A stretch of 64,000 nucleotides of DNA, from assembly GCA_003014445.1 (NCBI GenBank), contig PYGH01000004.1, positions 1 to 64,000 on the forward strand. Reading direction: 5' to 3'. This document shows positions 16,762-26,242 of the stretch, one piece after another; position 1 is the stretch's first letter, and each line of letters opens with the position of its first letter. The translations under genes were made by a program, and so were the position numbers. Below the pieces are notes generated by a model. It was not told where the DNA came from. It did no database searches and saw only the letters and a program-made list of their open reading frames with translations. The DNA is from Fusobacterium naviforme. Its GTDB lineage: Bacteria > Bacillota > Clostridia > Lachnospirales > Lachnospiraceae.

Positions 16762-17688
16762 TCAGACAAGACGTATCTTATCCCCGGCTCTGACCTTTCC
16801 GTAGCGCAGCACCTTCACAAAGACGCCCTCCCGCGGCATCACACAGTCCCCTGTCTGTGAGCGGATGGCACAGTCGCTGTGGCACTCCTTTCCGATCTGC
16901 GTGAGCTCGCAGAGCGCCGTGCCTATCATCAGTCTGCTGCCGACCGGCAGCTGATTGAAGCGCAGCCCCTCCGCAAGTATATTCTCCGCAAAAATGCCCG
17001 GCGTGAGCTGTATCTTCACTCTCTCCTGCATAGCCGCAACGCTCTCTGCATTCAGGATACTGACCTGACGATGCCAGTTTCCGGCGTGCGCATCTCCCGG
17101 AATGCCAAGCTCCGGCACGAGCTGTATCTCCTCCACCGGCTTCTTGACCGTTCCCTTTCTCTCACTGATGCACACGGCGCGTATGGTGGCTTCCTGTGCC
17201 GCGCAATCTGCGGAACCCGCGGAGAGGAGCATCTCCATGCCGTGCCGCAGTGAAGGAAGCACTGCGAGGAGATTCTCCCGGGCAGCCTTCTCGCTCCCCG
17301 GAAGATTCACGATCAGTGATCTTCCGCGGATGCCCGCAACCGCTCTGGAGAGGCATGCGCGCGGAGTGAGCTTCATACTCTCCGCGCGCATGAGCTCCGG
17401 TATGCCTCTGGTCTCCCTCTCCAGAACAGAGAGCGTCGCCTCCGGGGTGATATCCCGCGGAGAGAAGCCCGTGCCTCCCGTCGTCAGAATAAGACCTGCG
17501 TGCAGCACATCCGCCGCATGGAGCAGCTCTCTTACAATCCCGGTGCGTTCATCCGCCGTAATTGCAGTATAAACAAGCTGAAAGCCATCCTGCTGAAGAA
17601 GCGCTGCAAGCGCCGGACCGCTCGTATCCGTTCTCTCCCCGCGTGCGCCCTTGTCACTCACCGTGATCACTGCCGCTGTATATTCCAT
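16762..17688 (-). CDS. MogA/MoaB domain fused to MOSC domain
   Basis: The 308-residue protein joins two domains. Residues 1-165 are a MoaB/Mog fold (AAVITVSDKGARGERTDTSG, ILTTGGTGFSPRDITPEA, IVNLPGSEKAARENL), which adenylylates molybdopterin before metal insertion. Residues 165-308 are a MOSC domain (GIPGDAHAGNWHRQVSIL, GIFAENILAEG, GKECHSDCAI with the conserved cysteine). MOSC proteins handle sulfur or the finished cofactor. Such fusions occur in Clostridia and suggest metal insertion and cofactor maturation on one chain. It lies upstream of modA and just after glgP. Confidence 0.9.
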   Translation of the reverse strand: MEYTAAVITVSDKGARGERTDTSGPALAALLQQDGFQLVYTAITADERTGIVRELLHAADVLHAGLILTTGGTGFSPRDITPEATLSVLERETRGIPELMRAESMKLTPRACLSRAVAGIRGRSLIVNLPGSEKAARENLLAVLPSLRHGMEMLLSAGSADCAAQEATIRAVCISERKGTVKKPVEEIQLVPELGIPGDAHAGNWHRQVSILNAESVAAMQERVKIQLTPGIFAENILAEGLRFNQLPVGSRLMIGTALCELTQIGKECHSDCAIRSQTGDCVMPREGVFVKVLRYGKVRAGDKIRLV

Positions 17689-17733
17689 CCGTTTCCTTTC
17701 ATAGGCTGCGGCGATGTGCCGACATCACCCGTG

Positions 17734-20202
17734 TCATCTCTTTCCCGGCTTTACCTGAACCTTTTCAAGCCTCCAGATATCCCTCACATACTCCTCTATG
17801 GTTCTGTCGGAGGAGAATTTTCCGGCATTCGCCGTGTTCAGCATGCACATCCTCGCCCAGCTCTCCTCATCGCGGTAGGCAGCATCCACCCTGCGCTGGG
17901 CCTCCGCATAGGAGCGGAAGTCCTTCAGAATGAAATAGGTATCCGCCCGGTCGGAGCTCTTTGTGTTCAGCAGGGAGTTGTAGATATCCCGGAAGCGCTC
18001 CGGGTCGTCCGGGGAGTAGAAGCCGTTGATCAGCTGCATCAGCACGCGGCGTATTTCCTGATCCCCGTTGAAGATCTCCATAGGATTGTAGCCGCCATGA
18101 TTCTCGTAATGGATCACTTCCTCCGCGGACATTCCGAAGATGAAGGCATTCTCCTCTCCGACCTCTCCCACGATCTCGATATTCGCGCCATCCATGGTTC
18201 CGAGCGTCGGTGCGCCGTTCAGCATAAACTTCATATTGCTCGTGCCGGAGGCCTCCTTGCTGGCAGTCGAGATCTGCTCGCTGACATCCGCCGCCGCAAA
18301 AATGAGCTCCGCGTTGGAGACACAGTAATCCTCGATAAAGATGACCCTGATCTTCCCGTTGATGGAGTGATCGCGGTTGATTACCTCCGCCACCGCATTG
18401 ATCAGCTTGATTGTGAGCTTCGCTCTGTGATAGCCCGCCACTGCCTTGGCGCCAAAGATAAAGGTGCGCGGCACCATATCGAGATTCGGATTGTCCTTCA
18501 GCTGATTGTAGAGATACATCACGTGGAGTATGTTCATCAGCTGTCTCTTGTACTCATGAAGACGCTTCACCTGCACGTCAAAGATGGAGCGAGGGTCCAC
18601 ATCAATGCCATTGTGCTGCTTGATGTACTTCGCGAGGCGGAGCTTGTTGCGGTATTTGATATTCATAAATTCCTGACGGCACTGCGCATCGTCCACAAAG
18701 ACCTTCAGACGCTTCAGCTCCGGCAGATCGACGACCCACTCATCCCCGATTTTCTTTGTAATCCACTCTGAGAGCAGCGGATTGCCGTGCAGCAGGAAGC
18801 GGCGCTGGGTGATCCCGTTTGTCTTGTTGTTGAACTTCTCCGGAAACAGCTCGTAGAAATCCTTCAGCGTCTGCTTCTTCAGAATCTCCGTGTGAATCTT
18901 TGCGACGCCGTTGATGGAGAAGGCTGCGCAGCAGGCCATGTAGGCCATGCGCACTTGTCCGTCATAGACTATCGCCATGCGGTTGATCTTCTCCTGATCG
19001 CCGGGGAACTTCGCCTGAATGTCAAGGATGAAGCGGCGGTTGATCTCCTCAACGATCTGATAGATGCGCGGGAGCAGCCTTGAGAAGAGCTCGATCGGCC
19101 ACTTCTCAAGCGCCTCGGTCATAATGGTGTGATTCGTGTAGGCGCAGCAATGCGTGGTGATATCCCACGCCTCCTCCCAGCCGAGACGCTCCTCATCGAG
19201 CAGTATGCGCATAAGCTCGGGAACTGCGACAGTCGGGTGTGTATCGTTCATCTGAAACACGGTATACTTCGGAAGCTCATGAATATCATCGTGATTCTGC
19301 TTAAATTTCCGTATCGCCGTCTGGATGCTCGCAGAGATGAAGAAATACTGCTGCTTTAAGCGCAGCTCCTTTCCGGAGTAGTGGTTGTCGTTCGGGTAGA
19401 GCACCTCGCTGATGGTCCGCGCGAGGTTCTGCTCCTCCACCGCCCTCTGATAATCTCCCTTGTCGAAGGAATCGAGACGGAAGCTTGTCATCGCCTCCGC
19501 ATCCCAGATGCGCAGCGTATTGACCATATTGTTGCCATAGCCGACCACCGGAAGATCATATGGAATGGCCAGCACGGACTGATAGCCCTCCTGATAGAAG
19601 CGGGGCTGTCCCTCCTCTATGCGCGTCGTGACGTAACCGCCGAATTTCACCTCGCAGGCATACTCCTCCCGCTTGATCTCAAAGGGATAGCCGTACTTCA
19701 GCCATTCATCCGGGATCTCCACCTGATAGCCGTTCTCAATCTTCTGACGGAACATGCCATAGTGATAGCGGATGCCGCAGCCATAGGCCGGATAACCCAG
19801 CGTCGAGAGTGAGTCGAGAAAGCAGGCGGCAAGCCTTCCCAGACCGCCGTTTCCAAGCGCCGGATCTCTCTCCTCATCCTCGATGGAGACCAGGTCGAAG
19901 CCCAGCTCCGAAAGCGCCTCCTGCACCTCCTTCTCCTCAGCGAGCGCCTGTATCGTGTTGCCAAGCGCGCGCCCCACCAGGAACTCCATGGAGAGATAGT
20001 AGAGCTTTTTGGCCTGCGTCTCCTCAAAGACCTTCTGTGTCTCAATCCAGTTATTAATCACTGTATCCTTCACGGAATATGCCACCGCCTGATATACCAT
20101 CTGCGGCGTCGCCTCCGAGATATCCTTGCGGTAGAGCAGCCGGAGATTGCTCCGGATCTGCTCCTTCAGTGTTTCCTTATCAATCGTCTTTTTTCCTGCC
20201 AA
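17734..20202 (-). CDS. glgP: glycogen/maltodextrin phosphorylase
   Basis: The 822-residue enzyme releases glucose 1-phosphate from the non-reducing ends of alpha-glucans. Diagnostic features are YLSMEFLVGRALGN near the N-terminus, GNGGLGRLAACFLDS, the phosphate and glucan site phrases, and the pyridoxal phosphate lysine in EASGTSNMKFMLNG near residue 660. I place the start at a TTG (20202), because GGAGG lies exactly 6 bases upstream; an earlier in-frame TTG at 20220 has its site inside the frame instead. Non-ATG initiation may keep expression moderate. It follows ileS after a short gap. Confidence 0.95.
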   Translation of the reverse strand: MAGKKTIDKETLKEQIRSNLRLLYRKDISEATPQMVYQAVAYSVKDTVINNWIETQKVFEETQAKKLYYLSMEFLVGRALGNTIQALAEEKEVQEALSELGFDLVSIEDEERDPALGNGGLGRLAACFLDSLSTLGYPAYGCGIRYHYGMFRQKIENGYQVEIPDEWLKYGYPFEIKREEYACEVKFGGYVTTRIEEGQPRFYQEGYQSVLAIPYDLPVVGYGNNMVNTLRIWDAEAMTSFRLDSFDKGDYQRAVEEQNLARTISEVLYPNDNHYSGKELRLKQQYFFISASIQTAIRKFKQNHDDIHELPKYTVFQMNDTHPTVAVPELMRILLDEERLGWEEAWDITTHCCAYTNHTIMTEALEKWPIELFSRLLPRIYQIVEEINRRFILDIQAKFPGDQEKINRMAIVYDGQVRMAYMACCAAFSINGVAKIHTEILKKQTLKDFYELFPEKFNNKTNGITQRRFLLHGNPLLSEWITKKIGDEWVVDLPELKRLKVFVDDAQCRQEFMNIKYRNKLRLAKYIKQHNGIDVDPRSIFDVQVKRLHEYKRQLMNILHVMYLYNQLKDNPNLDMVPRTFIFGAKAVAGYHRAKLTIKLINAVAEVINRDHSINGKIRVIFIEDYCVSNAELIFAAADVSEQISTASKEASGTSNMKFMLNGAPTLGTMDGANIEIVGEVGEENAFIFGMSAEEVIHYENHGGYNPMEIFNGDQEIRRVLMQLINGFYSPDDPERFRDIYNSLLNTKSSDRADTYFILKDFRSYAEAQRRVDAAYRDEESWARMCMLNTANAGKFSSDRTIEEYVRDIWRLEKVQVKPGKR

Positions 20203-20252
20203 ATCAAACCTCCGTTTCAATACCGTACTGCGTGAATTCCAGCTGAACTATT

Positions 20253-23200
20253 TCAGCCGAACCGCTTCACTGCAAGCGTCACTGTCTCGCCGTTCAGATT
20301 CCACTGCTTCTCATAGCCCTCTGTCGCGCCATAAACCAGTGCGTCAGCGAGAACATTTTTCTGAATCAGAGCCTCATTTCCGCGCATGATCGCCGCAATC
20401 TTCTCATTTCCATTCTCATAGAGGGTGATGTGATCAGTCACCTCAAAGCCGGCTTCCTTTCGCATGGTCTGCACCTTGCTGATGAGCTCCCTGACATAGC
20501 CCTCCTCGATGAGCGCCTCGGAGAGCTGCGTGTCCAGAACGACTGTGACGGTGTTATCTGCCTCGGTCACATAGCGCTCGGACTTTCCGGAGTCAATGAG
20601 CAGATCTGCCTCCGTGAGCTCCACCGCCGTGCCGTCAAAGTCAAAGTGCAGCGCCCCCTGCTCCTTCAGCTCCTGCATGGCCCTCTGACCGTCCAGCTCA
20701 GAGAGCGCGTTGCGGATCTTTCCGAGCAGCTTTCCGTACTTCGGCCCCACTGTCTTAAGCTGCGGCTTGAAGGTATAGCTGATGAAGCGGTCGGCATCCT
20801 CCGTGAACTCCACCCGCTTTACATTCAGCTCCTCCTCAATGATCTCCGTGTAGAACGCATTGAGACTCTCCGGCGCCTTCACATACATGGAGGCGAGCGG
20901 CTGACGGTTCTTTAAGCCGGAGGCATTTCTCGCGGCACGGCCCATCACGACAATCTTCAGTGCCTCGTCCATGCACTTCTCGAGCGCAGCATCAATCCAT
21001 GCCTCATTGACCTCCGGATAGTCGCAGAGATGAATGCTCTCCGGGGCGGTGGAATCGACCGTGCGCACCAGATTCTGATAGATCTGCTCCGTCATGAACG
21101 GAATCATGGGAGCGGCCGCCTTGCAGAGGGTGATGATCGCTGTGTAGAGGGTCATGTAGGCGTTGATCTTGTCCTGCTCCATGCCCTTTGCCCAGAAGCG
21201 GTCGCGGCAGCGGCGCACATACCAGTTGGACATATCATCCACAAAGCTCTGCAGCACCGCGGCTGCCTCCGGAATTCTGTACTGTGCCAGATTCTCATCC
21301 GCCTTCCTCACCATGCTGTTCATCTTGGAGAGCAGCCAGCGATCCATAACCGGCAGTTTTTCATAGTCCAGACTGTACTTCGTCGGATCAAAGCTGTCGA
21401 TATCCGCATAGAGCGTGTAGAAGGCATAGGTGTTCCAGAGCGTTCCCATGAACTTTCTCTGTCCCTCCTTCACCGCCTCGCCCGAGAAGCGCTTCGGGAG
21501 CCACGGCGCACTGGCCGTATAGAAGTACCAGCGGATTGCATCTGCGCCGTAGGTGCGCATTGCATCCATGGGATCGACAGCATTCCCCTTGGACTTTGAC
21601 ATCTTATTGCCGTTCTCATCGAGCACCAGTCCCATGACGATAACATTTTTGAAAGCGGGGCTGTTGAAGAGCAGCGTCGCCTCCGCGTGCAGGGAGTAGA
21701 ACCACCCTCTCGTCTGATCCACCGCCTCGGAGATAAAGGAGGCCGGGAACTGCTGCTCAAAGAGCTCCTTGTTCTCAAAGGGATAGTGGAGCTCTGCGTA
21801 GGGGCAGGCACCGGAGTCAAACCAGCAGTCGATCACTTCCGGAACGCGGTGCATTTCACCGCCGCAGTCCGAGCATTTGATGGTGTAGCGATCCACATAG
21901 GGGCGATGCAGCTCTGTCTTCAGGGCCTCCGGATTGCCGGAGAGCTCCGCGAGCTCCTTCTTCGAGCCGACAGAGAGCTGCTTTCCGCAGTCCGGGCACT
22001 CCCAGATATTTAAGGGTGTTCCCCAGTAGCGATTTCTGGAAATGGCCCAGTCCTGAATATTCTCAAGCCAGTTTCCAAAGCGCCCCTCTCCCATATTCTG
22101 CGGAATCCAGTTGATCATCCTGTTGTTGCGAACCAGATCATCACGCACAGCGGTCATCTTCACAAACCAGGACTCCCGCGCATAGTAGATGAGCGGCGTA
22201 TCACAGCGCCAGCAGTGCGGATAGTCATGCTCCATCTTCGGCGCTGCGAAAAGTATGCCCCTCTCCTCAAGATCCTGAAGCACGGCCGGATCGGCGCTCA
22301 CCGCACCCTCCTTCAGCTCCTTCTCTGTCGGCTTGCAGCGCATTCCGGCGAACTTTCCACTCTCCGGGCGCATCCTTCCGTGATCATCCACCATCTGGAC
22401 AAAGGGCGCGTCATACCCTCTCGCGACGCGGGCATCATCCTCACCGAAGGCAGGCGCTATATGGACAATACCGGTACCGTCCGTCATGGTGACATAGTCA
22501 TCGCAGTACACGAAAAAGCACTTCTTGTGCTGCTTCGCCGCTGCATCTGCCGCGCACTGATAGAGCGGCTCATACTCCTTGTATTCCAGCTCGCGCCCCT
22601 TATACTCCTTAAGAATCTCATAGGCCGGCTGCTCCTCTGTCTTCAGCCCGCCGAGCACCGGCTCAAGCAGAGCCTTTGCGAGATAATAAGTATAGCCGTC
22701 TGCCGCCTTTACCTTCACATAATCCTCTCCCGGATTCACGCAGAGCGCAATGTTGGAGGGCAGGGTCCAGGGTGTTGTGGTCCAGGCGAGAAACCAGGCA
22801 TCCTCATTCTTCACTTTAAAGCGGACGATCGCGGAGCGCTCCTTCAGCGTCTTATAGCCCTGGGCAACCTCATGCGAGGAGAGCGGCGTCCCGCAGCTCG
22901 GGCAGTAGGGCACTACCTTAAAGCCCTTGTAGAGCAGTCCCTTGTTCCAGATCTGCTGAAGCGCCCACCACTCGGACTCGATATAATCATCATAGTAGGT
23001 GACATAGGGATTCTCCATGTCCGCCCAGAAACCGACCTTTCCGGAGAACTCCTCCCACATGCCCTTGTATTTCCAGACAGATTCCTTGCACTTGTCAATA
23101 AAGGGCTCGACACCGTACGCCTCGATGCCCTCCTTGCCCTCGATGCCGATCTCCTTCTCCACCTCCAGCTCGACGGGCAGACCATGCGTGTCCCAGCCGG

Positions 23201-23447
23201 CCTTTCTCGGAACAAGCTGCCCCTTCATCGCATGATAGCGCGGAATCATATCCTTGATCACGCGGGTCTCGACATGGCCGATGTGAGGCTTGCCGTTTGC
23301 GGTCGGCGGACCGTCATAGAACATATAGGTAGGACAGCCCTCGCGCTGCTCCACAGATTTTTCAAAAATTCTGTTCTCCTCCCAGAATTTCTCAACCTCA
23401 CCTTCTCTGGTGACAAAATTCAGGTCTGTAGGAACCTTCTTGTACAT
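20253..23447 (-). CDS. ileS: isoleucyl-tRNA synthetase
   Basis: The 1064-residue class I synthetase charges tRNA-Ile. HIGH-type motif KPHIGHVETR lies near residue 57 and KMSKSKGNAVDP near 615. The editing domain between them carries the TTTPWTLPSN phrase. Four CxxC pairs (CPSCGT, CWRCDT, CPDCGK, CSDCGG) fit the zinc-bearing eukaryotic-like IleS subtype found in many Clostridia and often linked to mupirocin tolerance. A DUF5915-type C-terminal region with anticodon binding follows. Expression is governed by the T-box directly upstream. Confidence 0.97.
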   Translation of the reverse strand: MYKKVPTDLNFVTREGEVEKFWEENRIFEKSVEQREGCPTYMFYDGPPTANGKPHIGHVETRVIKDMIPRYHAMKGQLVPRKAGWDTHGLPVELEVEKEIGIEGKEGIEAYGVEPFIDKCKESVWKYKGMWEEFSGKVGFWADMENPYVTYYDDYIESEWWALQQIWNKGLLYKGFKVVPYCPSCGTPLSSHEVAQGYKTLKERSAIVRFKVKNEDAWFLAWTTTPWTLPSNIALCVNPGEDYVKVKAADGYTYYLAKALLEPVLGGLKTEEQPAYEILKEYKGRELEYKEYEPLYQCAADAAAKQHKKCFFVYCDDYVTMTDGTGIVHIAPAFGEDDARVARGYDAPFVQMVDDHGRMRPESGKFAGMRCKPTEKELKEGAVSADPAVLQDLEERGILFAAPKMEHDYPHCWRCDTPLIYYARESWFVKMTAVRDDLVRNNRMINWIPQNMGEGRFGNWLENIQDWAISRNRYWGTPLNIWECPDCGKQLSVGSKKELAELSGNPEALKTELHRPYVDRYTIKCSDCGGEMHRVPEVIDCWFDSGACPYAELHYPFENKELFEQQFPASFISEAVDQTRGWFYSLHAEATLLFNSPAFKNVIVMGLVLDENGNKMSKSKGNAVDPMDAMRTYGADAIRWYFYTASAPWLPKRFSGEAVKEGQRKFMGTLWNTYAFYTLYADIDSFDPTKYSLDYEKLPVMDRWLLSKMNSMVRKADENLAQYRIPEAAAVLQSFVDDMSNWYVRRCRDRFWAKGMEQDKINAYMTLYTAIITLCKAAAPMIPFMTEQIYQNLVRTVDSTAPESIHLCDYPEVNEAWIDAALEKCMDEALKIVVMGRAARNASGLKNRQPLASMYVKAPESLNAFYTEIIEEELNVKRVEFTEDADRFISYTFKPQLKTVGPKYGKLLGKIRNALSELDGQRAMQELKEQGALHFDFDGTAVELTEADLLIDSGKSERYVTEADNTVTVVLDTQLSEALIEEGYVRELISKVQTMRKEAGFEVTDHITLYENGNEKIAAIMRGNEALIQKNVLADALVYGATEGYEKQWNLNGETVTLAVKRFG

Positions 23448-23486
23448 GGCTTCTCTCCTTTGCTGTTTTGCGGCCGTACATAATAA

Positions 23487-23800
23487 AGTAAAAGAGGCTT
23501 CCGTCCCTCAGGACGAAAGCCTCAAAGCCTCGCTGTACCACCTGCATACTGACATATGTGTTCCCTGTAACGCGGGAAGGACGGCAGCTCTTACTCCGGC
23601 CATGCGCATATCTCCGCACTTCCTGTTCTGAGCTGCGGCTCAGAAGTGATTTTCAGAGGCCTCTACTCGCGCCGGGCTTCCACCATCCCCGGCTCTCTCC
23701 CGCTTTCAAAGCAACCTACTCTCTTCGTCATCGCCCCGTATTAAGACAGCGCCACAGCCCAGAGCTGTTTCCTCCGAGAACACAGCCTGAATCTCTGGCA
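23487..23800 (-). promoter_or_regulatory. T-box leader of ileS (specifier AUC)
   Basis: On the minus strand the leader contains an AGTAGAGGCC stretch and a specifier loop CTGAAAATCACTTC, whose ATC codon at 23650-23648 means isoleucine. The T-box sequence AGGTGGTACAGCG lies at 23543-23531. A terminator GAGGCTTTCGTCC / GGACGGAAGCCTC at 23523-23494 is followed by TTTTACTTT. Uncharged tRNA-Ile would stabilise the antiterminator and allow ileS transcription. The T-box core has an A where the usual consensus has C (GGTACAGCG for GGTACCGCG). Confidence 0.9.
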
Positions 23801-23807
23801 TTTCCTC

Positions 23808-23836
23808 ATTATAGAGGAAGGAAAACGCGATGTCAA
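23808..23836 (-). promoter_or_regulatory. consensus sigma-A promoter of ileS
   Basis: TTGACA (23836-23831) and TATAAT (23813-23808) are exact consensus boxes separated by 17 bases on the minus strand, placing the start near 23801. Confidence 0.9.
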
Positions 23837-23988
23837 CGGTCTGCCTTTCCCGTGCAAAAATCTGTCTTTTCTTTATTATTTATGCTATAGTGTCGTAGAC
23901 AGTGCTGCGCTAAGGCTTTGCCTCCGCTTTTCTCTGTCATAAATCAGACCATAATGGCATCACCCAATAGGAAAGGAGAAACATCCCT

Positions 23989-24738
23989 ATGATGAAACTC
24001 GTACTTGTGAGGCACGGAGAGAGTGAATGGAACAAGCTGAATCTCTTTACCGGCTGGATGGATGTAGACTTAAGCGAAAAGGGCCATGAGGAGGCCAGAG
24101 CTGCCGGGCAGCTCCTGAAGGCAGAGGGCTATGATTTCGACATCTGCTTTACTTCTTATTTAAAGAGAGCCATTCACACGCTGAATCATATTCTTGATGA
24201 GATGGACCGCGCATGGCTCCCGGTTGTAAAGAGCTGGAAGCTGAACGAGCGCCACTACGGCGCGCTGCAGGGCCTCAATAAATCCGAGACCGCAGAGAAG
24301 TACGGCGAGGATCAGGTCAAGATATGGAGACGCTCCTTTGCAATCAAGCCGCCGGTGCTGGATCCCGCGGACGAACGCAGTGCAAAGAAATGCCCGGCCT
24401 ACAGAGATGTGGACAGCGCCCTTCTTCCTGACAACGAGAGCCTGGAGACCACCATCGCGCGCGCAGTGCCCTACTTCAACGAGGTCATCCGGCCTGAGAT
24501 GCAGGCGGGAAAGCGCGTCATCATCGCCGCTCACGGCAACTCTCTGCGCGCACTGGTGAAGTACTTCGATAACGTCTCCGAGGAGGAGATCATCGGCATC
24601 AATATTCCCACCGGTACTCCACTTGTCTATGAATTTGATGACAATTTCAACGCGATTCGCCACTACTACCTCGGCGATCAGGAAGCGCTGAAGGCAAAAA
24701 TGGAAGCTGTCGCAAACCAGGGAAAAAAGAAAGCATAA
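23989..24738 (+). CDS. gpmA: 2,3-bisphosphoglycerate-dependent phosphoglycerate mutase
   Basis: The 249-residue glycolytic enzyme interconverts 3- and 2-phosphoglycerate. The catalytic phosphohistidine motif is [12 protein letters not shown] near the start, followed by [13 protein letters not shown], the [12 protein letters not shown] segment, and the second histidine in [14 protein letters not shown]. Length matches the dPGM family. GGAGAAACATCCCT precedes the tandem ATG ATG; either may be used. A weak -10-like TATAGT lies at 23886. It is followed after 27 bases by pncB. Confidence 0.97.
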   Translation: MMKLVLVRHGESEWNKLNLFTGWMDVDLSEKGHEEARAAGQLLKAEGYDFDICFTSYLKRAIHTLNHILDEMDRAWLPVVKSWKLNERHYGALQGLNKSETAEKYGEDQVKIWRRSFAIKPPVLDPADERSAKKCPAYRDVDSALLPDNESLETTIARAVPYFNEVIRPEMQAGKRVIIAAHGNSLRALVKYFDNVSEEEIIGINIPTGTPLVYEFDDNFNAIRHYYLGDQEALKAKMEAVANQGKKKA

Positions 24739-24765
24739 AAAGCACAAATTGAAAAGGACAAGGTG

Positions 24766-26223
24766 ATGAGAAATCTTACACTGCTTACAGACCTGTATGA
24801 GCTCACAATGATGCAGGGTTACTTCAAGAACTCTGAGGTCAATGAAACCGTTATTTTTGATGCCTTCTACCGCAACAATCCCGAAGGGAACGGTTACTCT
24901 ATCTGTGCGGGTCTGGATCAGGTGATTGATTACATCAAAAATCTGCACTTTGAAGAGGAGGATATCTCCTATCTCGCAGGTCTCGGCATCTTTGAGGCGG
25001 ATTTCCTCGACTATTTAAAGGACTTCCGCTTTACCGGAGATATCTACGCCATTCCGGAGGGCAGCGTGATCTTTCCGCGAGAGCCGCTGATCAAGGTTGT
25101 TGCCCCCATCATGCAGGCACAGCTCATCGAAACTGCGGTGCTGAACATTCTGAATCATCAGTGTCTCATCGCCACCAAGGCGGCGCGCATCGTGCGGGCA
25201 GCCAAGGGCGACGGCGTCATGGAGTTCGGCTGCCGCAGGGCACAGGGACCAGACGCGGGCATCTACGGGGCGCGGGCTGCCATGATTGCGGGCTGCGTCG
25301 GCACCTCAAATGTGCTCTGCGGAAAGATGTTTGACGTCCCCGTCAGCGGAACGCACGCGCACTCCTGGATCATGAGCTTCCCGGATGAGCTGACCGCCTT
25401 CCGCGCCTACGCAAAGCTCTATCCTGACGCCTGCATTCTCCTGATCGACACCTACGACACGCTGGACAGCGGACTGGTAAATGCAATTACCGTATTCAAG
25501 GAGATGCGTGAGGCCGGTGCGCTGTCGAAGCGCTACGGCATACGCATGGACAGCGGCGACCTCGCGTACCTCTCCAAGAAGGTAAAGGCTGCACTCGATG
25601 CGGAGGGCTTTACGGACGCAATCATCTCCGCCTCCAATGACCTGGATGAAGGGCTGATCGAATCTCTGAAATCGCAGGGCGCGACCATCAATTCCTGGGG
25701 AGTCGGCACCAATCTCATCACCAGCAAGGACTGCCCCGCCTTCGGCGGTGTCTATAAGCTCGCCGCCATTCAGGACAGGAAGAGCGGCCGGTTTATACCG
25801 AAGATCAAGATCTCCGAGAATGCGGAGAAGATCACAAACCCCGGGGACAAGACCATATACCGCATCTACGACAGTCAGGGAATGATCGTCGCCGATCTCA
25901 TCGCACTGATCGACGAAACGTTTGATTCGTCCGAGCCCCTGATGCTCTTTGATCCGATCGAGACCTGGAAAAAGACTCTGCTGAAGGGCGGCAGCTACAG
26001 CATGAAGGAGATACTGGTGCCGATATTCAAAAACGGGGAGTGCATCTACCAATCCCCAAAGGTCATGGAAATTCAGAAATTCTGCAGGGCAGAGCTGGAG
26101 ACCCTCTGGGAGGAGTCAAAGCGCTTTGAGTATCCGCATCAGACCTATGTGGATCTCTCAAAGAAGCTCTGGAATCTGAAAAATGATCTTCTGGAGCAGT
26201 ACCAGTTCGGCCTACAATCATAA
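24766..26223 (+). CDS. pncB: nicotinate phosphoribosyltransferase
   Basis: The 485-residue enzyme makes nicotinate mononucleotide from nicotinate and PRPP in the NAD salvage route. Family phrases: LTDLYELTMMQGYF at the N-terminus, EFGCRRAQGPDAGIYGARAA, SGTHAHSWIMSF with the conserved histidine, LIDTYDTLDSG, and GIRMDSGDLAYLSKK. I start at the ATG of a GTG-ATG pair, 7 bases after AAGGA. It sits between gpmA and nudC and forms an NAD-metabolism pair with the latter. A de novo or amidating partner, nadE, is elsewhere in this window. Confidence 0.95.
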   Translation: MRNLTLLTDLYELTMMQGYFKNSEVNETVIFDAFYRNNPEGNGYSICAGLDQVIDYIKNLHFEEEDISYLAGLGIFEADFLDYLKDFRFTGDIYAIPEGSVIFPREPLIKVVAPIMQAQLIETAVLNILNHQCLIATKAARIVRAAKGDGVMEFGCRRAQGPDAGIYGARAAMIAGCVGTSNVLCGKMFDVPVSGTHAHSWIMSFPDELTAFRAYAKLYPDACILLIDTYDTLDSGLVNAITVFKEMREAGALSKRYGIRMDSGDLAYLSKKVKAALDAEGFTDAIISASNDLDEGLIESLKSQGATINSWGVGTNLITSKDCPAFGGVYKLAAIQDRKSGRFIPKIKISENAEKITNPGDKTIYRIYDSQGMIVADLIALIDETFDSSEPLMLFDPIETWKKTLLKGGSYSMKEILVPIFKNGECIYQSPKVMEIQKFCRAELETLWEESKRFEYPHQTYVDLSKKLWNLKNDLLEQYQFGLQS

Positions 26224-26242
26224 TCCGAGGTACAAATATACC

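Noticed and set aside
22215-23483. 422-codon plus-strand frame opposite ileS
   Set aside because: Shadow of ileS; no start signal and composition typical of a reverse frame.
23989-24000. Riboswitch before gpmA
   Set aside because: The long leader structure belongs to the opposite-strand ileS T-box; nothing specific is seen on the plus strand.
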